This document shows, in pieces, positions 1-11,239 of a stretch of DNA of 64,000 nt. The translations under genes and the position numbers were made by a program. Location: positions 434,001 through 498,000 of the forward strand of contig JBDOQK010000002.1 of assembly GCA_040437565.1 (NCBI GenBank), in the 5' to 3' direction. Position 1 is the stretch's first letter; every line of letters begins with the position of its first letter. The notes under the pieces were generated by a model. That model worked only from the letters and a program-made list of their open reading frames with translations, ran no database searches and had not been told where the DNA came from. This stretch comes from Albugo candida. Its lineage: Eukaryota; Oomycota; Peronosporomycetes; Albuginales.

Positions 1-174
1 TAAACACGAAAATCTGACTTGATTCGGTGTCAAATCAGCTGCAGGAACAACTAGTCGACAGCCAAAAGCAGATGGAAGACTAGCTCTGACTTGCTCTTTG
101 AAAGACGATTCTCCTGTGATCACTTCCGATTGGACAAAATGAAACTGATATCTGATGTACACAGAGAGCATCAT
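1..174 (-). CDS. 5' fragment of an unidentified gene running off the left edge
   Basis: On the minus strand a frame opens with two successive ATG codons at 174 and stays open for 58 codons to the window edge without a stop. The start of the product, MMLSVYIRYQFHFVQSE, is not one I recognise, and no signal peptide is convincing. The frame lies divergently from the small membrane protein gene starting at 260, with about 85 bp between the two starts, a spacing seen repeatedly in this window. It could instead be a first exon or a chance frame; 58 open codons is modest evidence. Confidence 0.4.
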   Translation of the reverse strand, partial: MMLSVYIRYQFHFVQSEVITGESSFKEQVRASLPSAFGCRLVVPAADLTPNQVRFSCL

Positions 175-259
175 TTTTTATTACAGTCTTTTCGCCAGAT
201 GCCTACCGTACCTTTTTGATGTATTTAAGTAATTTCTCATATTTTAAGATTCCACAACT

Positions 260-583
260 ATGAATTCGGCTCGAGAAAAAGTCGCATTCGCCGTACTGTG
301 TGGGATGACAGGAGTGTCGGTGACAACGGTTTCTGTTCTGGCGTATTTCCGTATCCAGAGCCCCAAGGAATTTGTAGACACATCGATGAAAGCATCGCGT
401 TTAGATTTGAAAGATGAAGCGTCCAGAAAATGGGGAATTTATGGTACAGGTCTCTCGGAACTCATCCCACAAAAATGGATCGATTTTTTTGTTCCTCCGA
501 ATGCAGCAGAACAAGTTTATGCGCAGCGAAATGCCCGAGTCGCACAGATTCGAAGAGCATTGGAAGAGATGCGCCCTCGATAA
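260..583 (+). CDS. Small single-pass membrane protein, function unknown
   Basis: A 107-residue frame with an ATG at 260 and no intron. Residues about 7-29 form one hydrophobic segment (from VAFAVLCGM to VSVLAYF), preceded by a short N-terminus with two basic residues. The rest is soluble and ends in an Arg-rich helix (QIRRALEEMRPR). This shape fits a small mitochondrial inner-membrane or ER protein with a single anchor, but no family is recognised. An overlapping frame at 414-716 is a shadow. The next gene starts at 850 on the same strand; the 266 bp between hold no convincing gene. Confidence 0.6.
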   Translation: MNSAREKVAFAVLCGMTGVSVTTVSVLAYFRIQSPKEFVDTSMKASRLDLKDEASRKWGIYGTGLSELIPQKWIDFFVPPNAAEQVYAQRNARVAQIRRALEEMRPR

Positions 584-812
584 AACCCTAAATAAAAGTA
601 GTATAAACGAATTGTTTTTGCTTTACAACCAAATTATCCGTAACTGCATATGTAGCCAAATAGGAGTCAAAAACTACTTATCTAGTGTAGCCTTCACTTC
701 GACATCAAGCTGTTAAGTGTTAGAAAGCGGCATGACGGACATTCGATGCCAGTCAAAGGTATGCATTTCTTGTTGATTTCCATGGCTGCTTTGCGTAGTT
801 GAGGAACTATGT

Positions 813-1926
813 TGCTTTTTGTCCACATGCATAAACGTAAAAGACAGAAATGCAACAAAAGCGCGGCGAAATTAACGCAAAATTGCTTCCAGAAGAGTCG
901 ATTCCGGATCGACTTGAAAATCAAAGCGCACGCGAGTTTTTAAAGAATGCGCCTTCCAAAGGATTATGGCTGCCCATGGGCATAGAGGTCAAAGTGATGC
1001 AGTGCTGGCGTTGTAAGGCGTATGGACATCGCGCAGGAGATCGAGAGTGTCCGCTTTCAATCGGTGGAAATTTGATTCTTGATGCGGAACGACAAGCTCG
1101 AGAGGATCCTATGGCAAAGTATGTGGCGTCCAATGTCGAATTTGGAATCAATGAGGTGATTCCCGGAACATTTTCATTGAATTTTGACGCAAAAAAAACG
1201 AAAAAGAAAGCAAAACGTGCAAGATTGGCAAAGTTACTGCGAGAAATCAAAAGAGAAGTAAAAAAAGAGAGAAAACAAAAGAAGCACAATTCAAAGAAAA
1301 AAAGGAAGCGGAAGAGAAGNNNNNNNNNNNNNNNNNNNNNNNNNNNNNNNNNNNNNNNNNNNNNNNNNNNNNNNNNNNNNNNNNNNNNNNNNNNNNNNNN
1401 NNNNNNNNNNNNNNNNNNNTGCTTTTTGTCCACATGCATAAACGTAAAAGACAGAAATGCAACAAAAGCGCGGCGAAATTAACGCAAAATTGCTTCCAGA
1501 AGAGTCGATTCCGGATCGACTTGAAAATCAAAGCGCACGCGAGTTTTTAAAGAATGCGCCTTCCAAAGGATTATGGCTGCCCATGGGCATAGAGGTCAAA
1601 GTGATGCAGTGCTGGCGTTGTAAGGCGTATGGACATCGCGCAGGAGATCGAGAGTGTCCGCTTTCAATCGGTGGAAATTTGATTCTTGATGCGGAACGAC
1701 AAGCTCGAGAGGATCCTATGGCAAAGTATGTGGCGTCCAATGTCGAATTTGGAATCAATGAGGTGATTCCCGGAACATTTTCATTGAATTTTGACGCAAA
1801 AAAAACGAAAAAGAAAGCAAAACGTGCAAGATTGGCAAAGTTACTGCGAGAAATCAAAAGAGAAGTAAAAAAAGAGAGAAAACAAAAGAAGCACAATTCA
1901 AAGAAAAAAAGGAAGCGGAAGAGAAG
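813..1926. other. Assembly gap with 507-bp duplicated flanks (gap 1)
   Basis: Bases 1320-1419 are N. The 507 bases before the gap (813-1319) recur after it (1420-1926) with no difference seen. This is an unmerged contig overlap inside the RP9-like gene, so the truncated copy at 850-1319 is not a second gene. Confidence 0.9.
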
Positions 1927-2182
1927 TGTCAGCTCCGAAATAGAAACCAATGCGCTCACTAGGACGTCGAGAAGCTCATCATTCTCAAGTGATTGGAGAG
2001 AGTGTCGAACGACTCAATCTCGAGAGCCCAAACAGCGTAGAGCGCGTCATGATCCTCGGAACCAGAGGAGGCGCTTTTCACGCACCCCATCCAGGTCTCG
2101 ATCGGCGCCCCGTTCCCGATACAAAATTGATTTTTCAGCTCGTAAACAAAGTCGTTCGGTCGCGGAAAAACATTCCAGATAA
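1457..2182 (+). CDS. RP9: RP9 (PAP-1)-like zinc-knuckle splicing-associated protein
   Basis: A 241-residue protein read from the intact copy to the right of gap 1. Residues 31-44 carry the RP9 signature around NAPSKGLWLPMG, followed by a zinc knuckle CWRCKAYGHRAGDREC (C52, C55, H60, C67; the C-x2-C-x4-H-x6-C spacing known in RP9). Next come the conserved EDPM motif near residue 86, a long Lys/Arg-rich helix, and an Arg-Ser-rich tail. Human RP9 binds PIM-1 kinase and is linked to pre-mRNA splicing and retinitis pigmentosa; the SR-like tail fits nuclear splicing speckles. A splicing role here is inferred from family. The gene is convergent with the coiled-coil gene, whose stop lies only about 15 bp away. 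Confidence 0.9.
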   Translation: MQQKRGEINAKLLPEESIPDRLENQSAREFLKNAPSKGLWLPMGIEVKVMQCWRCKAYGHRAGDRECPLSIGGNLILDAERQAREDPMAKYVASNVEFGINEVIPGTFSLNFDAKKTKKKAKRARLAKLLREIKREVKKERKQKKHNSKKKRKRKRSVSSEIETNALTRTSRSSSFSSDWRECRTTQSREPKQRRARHDPRNQRRRFSRTPSRSRSAPRSRYKIDFSARKQSRSVAEKHSR

Positions 2183-2197
2183 ACAAAAATTCATATT

Positions 2198-5100
2198 TCA
2201 TCTGGGCACAAGAGGGTATAGAATGGCGGGGACAAATGCTTGAGGTTGAGCTCGTTCTTCTTGTCTTAATTCATGCGCTTTTAGTGAGGAACTTTGTCTG
2301 AACGGAGTTGACAAGCTAAATTCCTCGTCCTCGTATACAAGTGACTTTGCTGTCAAAGTCGTTTTGTGTCCAATGCATTCCAAGTTTCCAGTACGCTCAT
2401 TTTCCTGCTGCGAGTCAATCGGCCGAATCATTTCTATCGCGGTGTTCACAAAAGCATGTTGAGAAGATTTGGATCGCTGATGAGAAACGCTAGCGGTGAA
2501 ATTACTCTTTTGAACGACTGGCAAGTACTCTTCTTCATCCTCACTATCAAAACTATCGTCATCATCTACGCGTTCCTCAAATGACACATTCCTTGTCTGT
2601 TTGTATATGGACGCGATTCTCTGCTGTTGACGCGGAGAGGGATCCCTTCTTCTCGCTAATGGGCGTTCGGCTGCGATATGAACATTCTTTGCGGCTTTGA
2701 CCGCGTTGTGCGTCACGACAGAAGCGTTAAAATCTCCCGCTTTTGGCAGCAACAGTGTGCTGATATCGGTCATACGCTGCGGCGTTTTCCATAAAGTCTC
2801 ATGATTGTACCCTCGAGAATTGTCTTGCATGAAATTATTCGATTTCAAGACCGTCTTACTGATTCGAGTTCGACCACTTCCAGCATCCCGTGAAGCCGTC
2901 GTTGCTGTCCATGCGTCGCTCGAGGACACAATGGCCTCAACTGCGATCGTACGACGCAGTGAACGCATCAAACGATCATATTCACCAATTTGGCCAGCAC
3001 GACTATGAATATCTTCCATCTGTGCGACTTGACGATCCCAGCATTGTCGAGTATGGCGGTAAAGTGACTGAAAATGAGCACACTCGTCAACGGCCAGATG
3101 AAGCTCAAGTCGTAACTCGTGAGCCTGGCCATCCACAAGACCTTTTCGAGCTTTTTCCTCACGCAATTTCTCCTTGAGCGATCCCAAGCTAAGTGATAGC
3201 GATTCTTTGTCCCGTTCCGCACACCGAAGCAGAAACAGGTGCTCTTCATTGACTTGAATCAGACTTGTGAGCTGTTCTATCTGAGTTTGTATCTGTCTTT
3301 CCTGGGCAGTTATTGTATTCTTCACATTTTCTGCTTCTTCCGTTANNNNNNNNNNNNNNNNNNNNNNNNNNNNNNNNNNNNNNNNNNNNNNNNNNNNNNN
3401 NNNNNNNNNNNNNNNNNNNNNNNNNNNNNNNNNNNNNNNNNNNNNACTGCGATCGTACGACGCAGTGAACGCATCAAACGATCATATTCACCAATTTGGC
3501 CAGCACGACTATGAATATCTTCCATCTGTGCGACTTGACGATCCCAGCATTGTCGAGTATGGCGGTAAAGTGACTGAAAATGAGCACACTCGTCAACGGC
3601 CAGATGAAGCTCAAGTCGTAACTCGTGAGCCTGGCCATCCACAAGACCTTTTCGAGCTTTTTCCTCACGCAATTTCTCCTTGAGCGATCCCAAGCTAAGT
3701 GATAGCGATTCTTTGTCCCGTTCCGCACACCGAAGCAGAAACAGGTGCTCTTCATTGACTTGAATCAGACTTGTGAGCTGTTCTATCTGAGTTTGTATCT
3801 GTCTTTCCTGGGCAGTTATTGTATTCTTCACATTTTCTGCTTCTTCCGTTAGCTGAAGGACTTGAGTCTCCAGTTTGGACTTACGATATCGACTCATTAT
3901 GTATACACATCGTTCCATCAAATACGATTGCCGCTTTTCGACTGATCGTGACCTTGCGACCGCAGCATTCTTATCCAAAGTATCGGGAACATCATGTGAA
4001 AGATTCGATTCTGGTGTGATCATCGTTTCGGTCAAAGGAGAATGCACCTCATCATCGTGATATTCTATCAATTCGTCCTCTTCGTCCAATAATCCATCGA
4101 CATTGACAAAGGTTGCGAAACTATTTTTCGCCAAGTGAATGATTTCGCGTAAGGCTTCATCGGCTGGGAATTTATCGTGTTTTACCAATTCCAGAAGCTG
4201 CTTAACAGATTGCAGGAATTTTGTAAAAAGAGTCTGGAAATTAGCAACTTGGGCTTTCTTCTCATAGTGTACGTGGCAAAGCTCTTCCTTTTCATCTTTC
4301 AATTGTTCGATCATTTGGTTTAACTTGGAGCATTTAATTTCCCAACTTTCAATCTCTTCTCGAAGTTGTCTTACATTTTGTACTGCTTGTGCAGTAGTCA
4401 TGGAATGCTTTTCGTTCTCCAAACGGCCTTGTTGGAGCTTCACAAGCAGAATGCATACTTCCTCTTGCAACGAAGTAATCTGATCCTTTGCTTTTTCTTC
4501 GGCAAGGACGTGATGCTCCGATAGCACGGATAATCTAAAAATGGCGAGAGTGTGACAATCGACATCAACTACAAAAGCATTCAACTTACGCGTTCTCAGA
4601 ATCGTGTAAGCGGTTCTCAATCAACGTGCATTCTTGCCGGATTTGCTCACATTTACGCTCGGACCTGACAAAAGCTTGCTGACTTGCAGAAAACATGCCT
4701 TTGAGATGCTGGTAATCCTTCTCCAAACCTTCGATCAGAAGTTGGAGATTCTGTATACTTTCCTGATCGGATCGATGCATTTCTTGCAACCGTTCGATTT
4801 CACGTTGTGACTGAGATTTGTCATTCAGTAGAATTTCAATCTGAAGTTTGTCTTGTGGCCGAATCTCTGCGTTTTTGATCTCCTGAGCAAGTAGTTGATT
4901 CTTCCGTTCCATAATTTTCACTTCCACTTTTGCGTCGTTCATTTCTGAGAGTAAAATCGCAATTCTCTGACTATGTGCTGCATTTTGTGTGATTTCAGAT
5001 TGGTATTGCTCTTCAACAGCTTTCAGAGTCAACACATCATTTTCGTGCCGAAGCTGCCAGGTCGAAATATCTATTTCCAAGGACTCTGTTTCTCGCGTGA

Positions 5101-6559
5101 GAGATGCGATTGCAGTTTGGAATTCCGCTTGCTGCTGAGATAATTGGAAATTCTCCTGTATCGTACGATCTTTTTCTCGTGCTATTTCAGAGATACTGTG
5201 CTTCAAAGTCTCCAGTTCGATTACGCGTGTTTCATTCAACACAATGGCTTCATTCATCCGCTTTGCCATTTCAAATTTTTCTTCCTGAAAGCGTTCTACT
5301 TGGTTCTTGAGAGTTTGATTCTCCTCCACACTGGCAATCTTCTCGGTCAGCACGTGTAAACGCTCGGAATGTGCTAATTCGAAATCTCTTCTGGCATCAT
5401 CCAACTCTTTCGATAGACGGTCTATCTCCTCTTCTCGAAGCCGAATTTCAAGCTCCAATCTCCGATTACTCTCCAAAGCGTTTGTTTGTTGAGTTTGTCC
5501 TTCCCGAATAAGCTTTAGCTGTTGTTCGAGCTCAGTCTCCAGTACCTTGTTATGATCGCGCTCCTTTTCTTTTTTTTCTTTGACGTGTTCTAACTCGACG
5601 AGAAGCTTTTGCATTTGGAGCTCAGCCGAGAATTTTTCGCTTTGATGAAAAGCTTCCCTCTCTTGCCGCCACTCCACAAAAGCCTGACGAAGCTTTGATA
5701 AAGCCATTTCATACCTCCCACTATCGCATTGCTCCAGGAGCAAGAGGAAAACGAGCCAGATATTCGAGGACATTTGTGTCGCCACTGGAGATGGAATATG
5801 TCGGACAATATCCCCGATAATGCTGTGAAATCCTTTTGTGTACACATACAACGCTCGATATAATCGATCCACCAGCTCTTTTGGCATTTGAAGTCGCTCC
5901 AGTGTTGCTCGGTCAAGACCTACCCGAGATAGTGATTCCATGGTGATAGGTAAATCTTGAGCATGGGAACGATTATCAAATTCCAGGCCTGCCTTAGCCA
6001 TCAATTCGATAACGTTCGTGCGTGGTAGAATAAAATCGCCTATCATTTCGAGTTGGGTCTTCACCCAGTCTTCAGCATCAGCAGCATCTACATGACCTTG
6101 CGAGGTGGTACAATGTGATCGCGTTGGTGAGTAATTCGATCGGGTACCCTCTTGTCCTTGAAGTCTGATCGCATCGGCTGTTACTTCTACATTGATGTCA
6201 ATATCTCGCCGAGTTTTTTTCATTCGTTCTAGTATCTCCCTGTTGATGCGAGTGATTTCCAACTCTGCTGGAGTCATTGAAGGAGACAACTGCGCACTAA
6301 TGCTTTCCAAAGAAGTATTTGGATCTGTACAACAATACACGCTATTATCTATCGATTTTCACACAAAAGTGTTGAGAATGTAGCCTGCCTCAAGCCTACC
6401 GAAAGTCCTCACGACCTGCCGTGAATCGATCTGAAGGAAGGCTCCTTCCCCAGTCTTTGTCTCAATCCTCCTGAGCTTACTTGCAGGAGAAAGACTGTGT
6501 AAGGAACCTTTTGGCTCCTCAAGAATGCCTTCCTGACTGCCCGATCCTTCTGCATCCAT
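2198..6559 (-). CDS. Large coiled-coil protein, probable centrosomal/axonemal (TSNAXIP1-like N-terminal region)
   Basis: Three exons: 6559-6400, 6324-4590, and 4534 to 2198. Introns are 75 and 55 nt, and phases match (1 and 2). Removing the 406-bp doubling at gap 2 leaves 3726 coding bases, a 1241-residue protein. Residues about 145-290 form a compact helical region with RALYVYTKGFHSIIG, which resembles the N-terminal domain of TSNAXIP1-type proteins. Residues about 290-1000 are nearly continuous heptad-rich coiled coil. The last 240 residues are basic, Ser-rich and probably disordered. There is no signal peptide or membrane segment. Its neighbour upstream is another coiled-coil gene with centrosome-type repeats, so a role at basal bodies or flagella is plausible. 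The TSNAXIP1 link is tentative; a general cytoskeletal role is the alternative. Confidence 0.75.
2940..3851. other. Assembly gap with 406-bp duplicated flanks (gap 2)
   Basis: N at 3346-3445. Bases 2940-3345 recur at 3446-3851. The overlap lies inside the third exon of the coiled-coil gene and creates two false half-genes if read literally. Confidence 0.9.
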
Positions 6560-6670
6560 TGAGCCTTTGAATGCTTTCCAGATTCAAGGTCAACAAGGTA
6601 CCGTCGTGAATATGTTTATTTCGGCCTCCATTTTCTAACAATAGATTTTGGCTTAGAAGCGATCTGACTT

Positions 6671-9600
6671 TCACTCACTGGTGATGATTTTTCTGAGTCG
6701 AGAACGCTGAGATCGACGAATATTTTTCTTGCTTATGTCTTGAAGTCGACGCCTTGAGTTGCTTACATCACTCTTGGATGAATGATGAGCCAAACGTTCC
6801 GAGAGTTTGTCCTGCAAAAGCTGCAGATCTTGATGGACTTTCCAGCAGTAAGGATCAAGCGATAAATTGGCGCTTTCAGGAAAGCTTGTCTCAGCCTTGG
6901 ACTCATTCACACTCATATCAGAATTTTGATTACTTGTACGATCCCAACTAGACTCTCCTATCATCCCCGTCGATGAAGATGGTCTTAATCGCTCCAATTC
7001 GCTGGATAGCTGTGAGATTTGCGCATTCTTTTCCCTCAGTAACTCCTCAATCTCGTGTCTTTGAGCTTCCGCTGTCTCTAGCTGATGTCTTAGCTCGCAA
7101 TTCTCTTTGTTCAATCCTTGTGTCTCGACCTCTAGCTCTTCATGTTGTCGACGCATCTCATTCCGTGTGGCTGCGATCTCAGCCTCATATTCTTGCAATT
7201 GATTCGCAGCATCGAGTCGTTCAGCCTGCTCTTTCTTCAGTTGTGTTTTGAGCTTTGTAATTTGGAATTGGCTTTCATTTCTATTCGATTCAAGCTCATG
7301 TATGAGTCGCGATCTCTCTCTTCGTATTGAGTCAATATCACGTTTCATGTGTTCCATCTCACCGTAAAATTCCGTCTCACTATCGCGTTCTTTTGTCAGT
7401 TGCAGTCGTAAGCGATCGATCTCAGCCTCGAGGTGTTTTTTCCCTTGTTCCAAGCTCTTTACTTGATGCTGTAACTCGAACTCCTGATTCTCTTTCTCGT
7501 GATATAGTTTCTGTAAGGCTGTATCGTGATGCGCTAAGCCATTGTGTCTTGATCGTATCTCTTCCTGAAGTACTCTTGTCTCGAGTTCTTTCGTCTCTAA
7601 ATTCTCTTGCAATTGCCGCAGGTCTTTTTCTCGTTTTTCCGCAACTGCTTTCCATCGACCCAATTCGATTGCCAGTGCTTCCATTTCTCGATTTCCAATC
7701 ATTTCTTTTGCTTTCAGTTGCTCGAATTGCGTTTGAGATATTTGGATATCCGAGTTCATAGCTTGTAAGCGCTGTTGTCTCCAACGAAACCAAAATCGAA
7801 AGATTAATCGATCTTCGTCGTGATTTCGTACGCGTTTGTAGTCACATAAGAGCTGCTTGGATTTGGCGATGAAAAGGTTCCATTTGTGATACCATTTCTT
7901 CAGCAATTTTGTTCTTTTTCGACGATGAAAATGGGTCAAAAAGCACAAGTGGGAATCTTCCAACTTGGCGAAGACTACTCTTCTTTTAAAGATTTTGAAA
8001 TGTGTCTGCAATTCTTCAAGCTTGCCTTGTTTCTTGCTCCGCACGTGGAGTCTTGTTTGCTGGGCCCAAGCCTTCCATCCCGATCGAAGAAGTTTGACAA
8101 AGTAATGCTTCCAGGCCTTTGTAGATCCTTGCTCATACTTTCGTTTAGCAATAGTGTAGCTCTTCCATACGCGCCATATCCTGCGCTGTTTTCGGTGATT
8201 TGAGTATCGGTGTGCGAGTAGAAATGATCTTTGAGACGATACATGAGCTTGGACTCCTTTCTTCCACAGACAAAATGCATTTTTCTTGTGCATTCTATCT
8301 TCCTGCCGCTTTTTATACTTCTGACTCCTTCCAGCTGTATACAATTTCAACCAGCGATTCCATACGCTTCTTTGGATATGCCGAGAATAATGCAAATGCG
8401 TGTTGGTGATATGGCGCCAAGCCGTAAAAAATCTGACCTCTATCTTGAAGATTCTCTGCTTTCGCATCTCACAAAGACGCTGGCATCGTGGCCTGCTTAC
8501 TTGATCAAGTAGAGCTGCCAGCTCGATAAAGTAAGGCGTTTTACCTGAAGATGCTCTCGTTTGCGCTGATGGTCTTGGATCTTGACCAGTTGACGATGAC
8601 TCAGTGCTGCAGCCTTCCATATGCTAAAGTACATTTTGCACTGTTTCTCAGCCTGAGCATACTCTGCGCTTTTCGTCATTTTTCTGCTCATCTTTTCAGT
8701 CATTGTGTACTGCTTCCAGGATCTCATGATTTCGACCATTAGCCTCTTTTGTCGACTTTGTTGGACAGTAAGACGAGCTACAACACTCACTCGGCTTGCT
8801 GTGTTCCAAGCCATGAAATAATCCATCAAAGTATTTCGTTTGCTTCGATCGATAAATCGTCGTATTTCAGACGATTGTATGCATCTGATTCTCCATTTGA
8901 TCAGCATTTCTTGTTGTCGTCTGCGTCCGCATCGATGTCGGATTCGTCGGAGAGATACTTTGACTGAGTAGAATAGAACCCAACGTCGAAAGAATCGTTT
9001 TGTCACCTTTGGGTACGCAAATGTTTGAACACGCAAGTTGACTTCGATACGGATTTTCTCGCATTCCATTGCATCTCTCGATAGCGCTGTTTTATGTGTC
9101 TGAAGCTCCTTTTGTGCTGCAAAGAGTTGGCGTTTCAAATCGATTTCTCGTTGCTCTGAGGCCATCAGTGCTGACACGTATTTTGCTTCACGTTCCAGTA
9201 AAGCTTTATCATACTTTTCGACGATCTGATTGTCATCTCCTCTGGCTTTCGAAGCCGGAATGCTTGCTAAAGTAGAGTTTTGTCGGATTGTCCCGTTTTG
9301 GGGATTATATGGAGCCTGAGGTGTACTCTTCACCCGGATCCGATCCTTTTCAAATAGATTTGAATGTTTATGACGGGTGTTGGCTTTATTTCGTTCCGGG
9401 ACATCGTGACACTCGTTTCGCGGCCTTGGAGATCTATTTTCCGGAGGTGTCTTGGATGCATCCCATTCCTTTACATTGTGTTCATTTGTTGAATCTCTAC
9501 TCGACTGTCTTGCTTCGTTCTTCTCACTGAGAATAGACGGACTAACACCTCTGTCCCGAATCGATTTTCTTTCAGCAGAATCACAATCTGAAGAATGCAG

Positions 9601-11031
9601 CTTCTTTGTGTGATTTTGCATGGTATAATTTGGTGCTGTGCTGTCGAGACTCGTTTCGACTCTCCGATTTGTGAGGTCTGGATCAGGTTGTTGCGGCGGG
9701 AGATCCTTCATACCCGATACTAGCGAGGAGTAGCGTTCAGTGTCGTGTTTGCTGATGACACAGTCTGATTGACTGTTTCTGATTGATTCTCGAGAATTGA
9801 CAACATGTCTTGTGGGCCTCATTGATGCACCATTGCTGATAATTCTTTGCCTCCCGTCTGGAGTGGTGGCCAACAGAGAGGAAAGATAGCCCAATGTATC
9901 AGTCAAGTTTTGCTCACATGCGGATTGTTTTTGTATGATTGTATCTTGCTGTAAGTATATCATCTGAGTGAAGGCTTCATACCACGACTGAAATTGACTT
10001 CGTAGCTCAAATGGAAGCACTGGAATCGATTGTACACTTTCTGCATCATTTTCGGCAGTCCTTGGCTTTTGTAGAGGCTCCGATGAGCGAAATTCTTTGG
10101 CGATGCCGTGAAGAAGCTCTTTAGCTCGTACTTTGGGATGTTCCGACAATTTTCGACGTGCTTGAATGACAATTCTCAATATCTGAACTTCCATTTGCTC
10201 ACGACACTCGTAGTAGCCGCTATTTTCGTACCGCCATATCCGCACGAGTGTGAGCATCTTTTCTTTTGAAAAAGCCTCATGCAAATTCGGAATACAATCA
10301 AACATATACTGAGTCTGCCTCTCACTGACAAGTGAACAAGCGTTATGTCCAAGAATGAACGCAAACAAGTCACGATGTAATTTGATTTTTGTTTGTATCA
10401 TTTGCAATTTGTTGATTTCAAAATGATTCCGAAGTACTCTGTCTCTCAAGGAACTATCAATGCATGCGATATGAAATGAATGGTCTCTTTCAGCCCGCCG
10501 AACTTCCAGGGAGTCCAAAACGATAAGATGCTTTAAGCGATCAATAATACGAAAACGATAATTCGGAAAGTAACAAAGAGGATTTCCTACCAAATTGAGA
10601 TTTCTCAGTTGGGAAAGCGGATGGAGCCATTCGATTTGTTTGAAATCGGTGATCAAATTCCCACCTACCGAAAGAGTTCTCAGTGCACAAAAATTCTCGA
10701 TACCATCCAAAACAGTGAGGTCATTCTGGCTCAAGTATAGCGAGGTCACTTGTTGAATGACACATTGCGGGAAATCGCTTCCGACTGAATCAATTTTACG
10801 TCCGACAGCATTCAATCGGAAGCCATCGCACATTTTTGCTCCATTTCGTCGTATCACATCGCTTAGAGATACATGCGTCCGTGATACTACCAATGGCGCT
10901 ATATTTCGCTTCTTAACTCGCGAGTGGTCTGCTGATTTTTTTTCGTCTGGAAGCTCATATTTTATCTCTTGATTCTGATGGACTTGATGGCGTGTAAAAT
11001 GATCCAAATAGCTCGTTTTCCTCATTCGCAA
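6671..11031 (-). CDS. LRR - Sfi1-like W-repeat - coiled-coil protein (probable centrosome/basal body protein)
   Basis: Two exons, 11031-8501 and 8432-6671, joined by a 68-nt phase-2 intron (GTAAGC...GTCAG); 4293 coding bases give 1430 residues. Residues about 90-190 are leucine-rich repeats (VTSLYLSQNDLTVLDGI, LRTLSVGGNLITDF, LRNLNLVGNPL) closed by an LRR cap-like segment (RFRIIDRLKHLIVLD). A Ser-rich disordered stretch follows. Residues about 690-1090 hold repeated Trp-centred helices (FRRWVLFY, WRIRCI, FMAWNTA, IMRSWKQY, FFTAWRHI, WNRWLKLY, WRVWKSY, WYHKWNLF), the pattern of Sfi1 repeats that bind centrin. Residues about 1090-1340 are coiled coil. The intron falls inside the W-repeat array and splicing keeps the array in register, which supports the model. 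LRR plus coiled coil recalls LRRCC1/CEP97-type proteins, but the W-repeat array is unusual there. The gene lies head-to-tail upstream of the other coiled-coil gene. Confidence 0.8.
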
Positions 11032-11239
11032 TAGCTTATGTTAAAATTCGGGTATTATTATACGATTTCAATTGATTCACAGCAATAAAGTCTCTCAAAA
11101 CTTTTAAACATCGATAGAATAGTGGTGGCTCGAAGAAGGCATCCTCATGTACCTCGAACGGTCGTTTCTGCGTTATGATTGGCCAAACATGTATCTTAAG
11201 GAGTCATTCTCAATCTTATTGGTCAATATATAGTAGCAT

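Noticed and set aside
719-834. Minus-strand small frame beginning MHVDKKQHSS, about 38 codons
   Set aside because: Too short, no motif, and no independent support.
850-1482. Second RP9-like gene upstream of the first
   Set aside because: It is identical to the intact gene and ends in a 100-N gap; it is a contig overlap.
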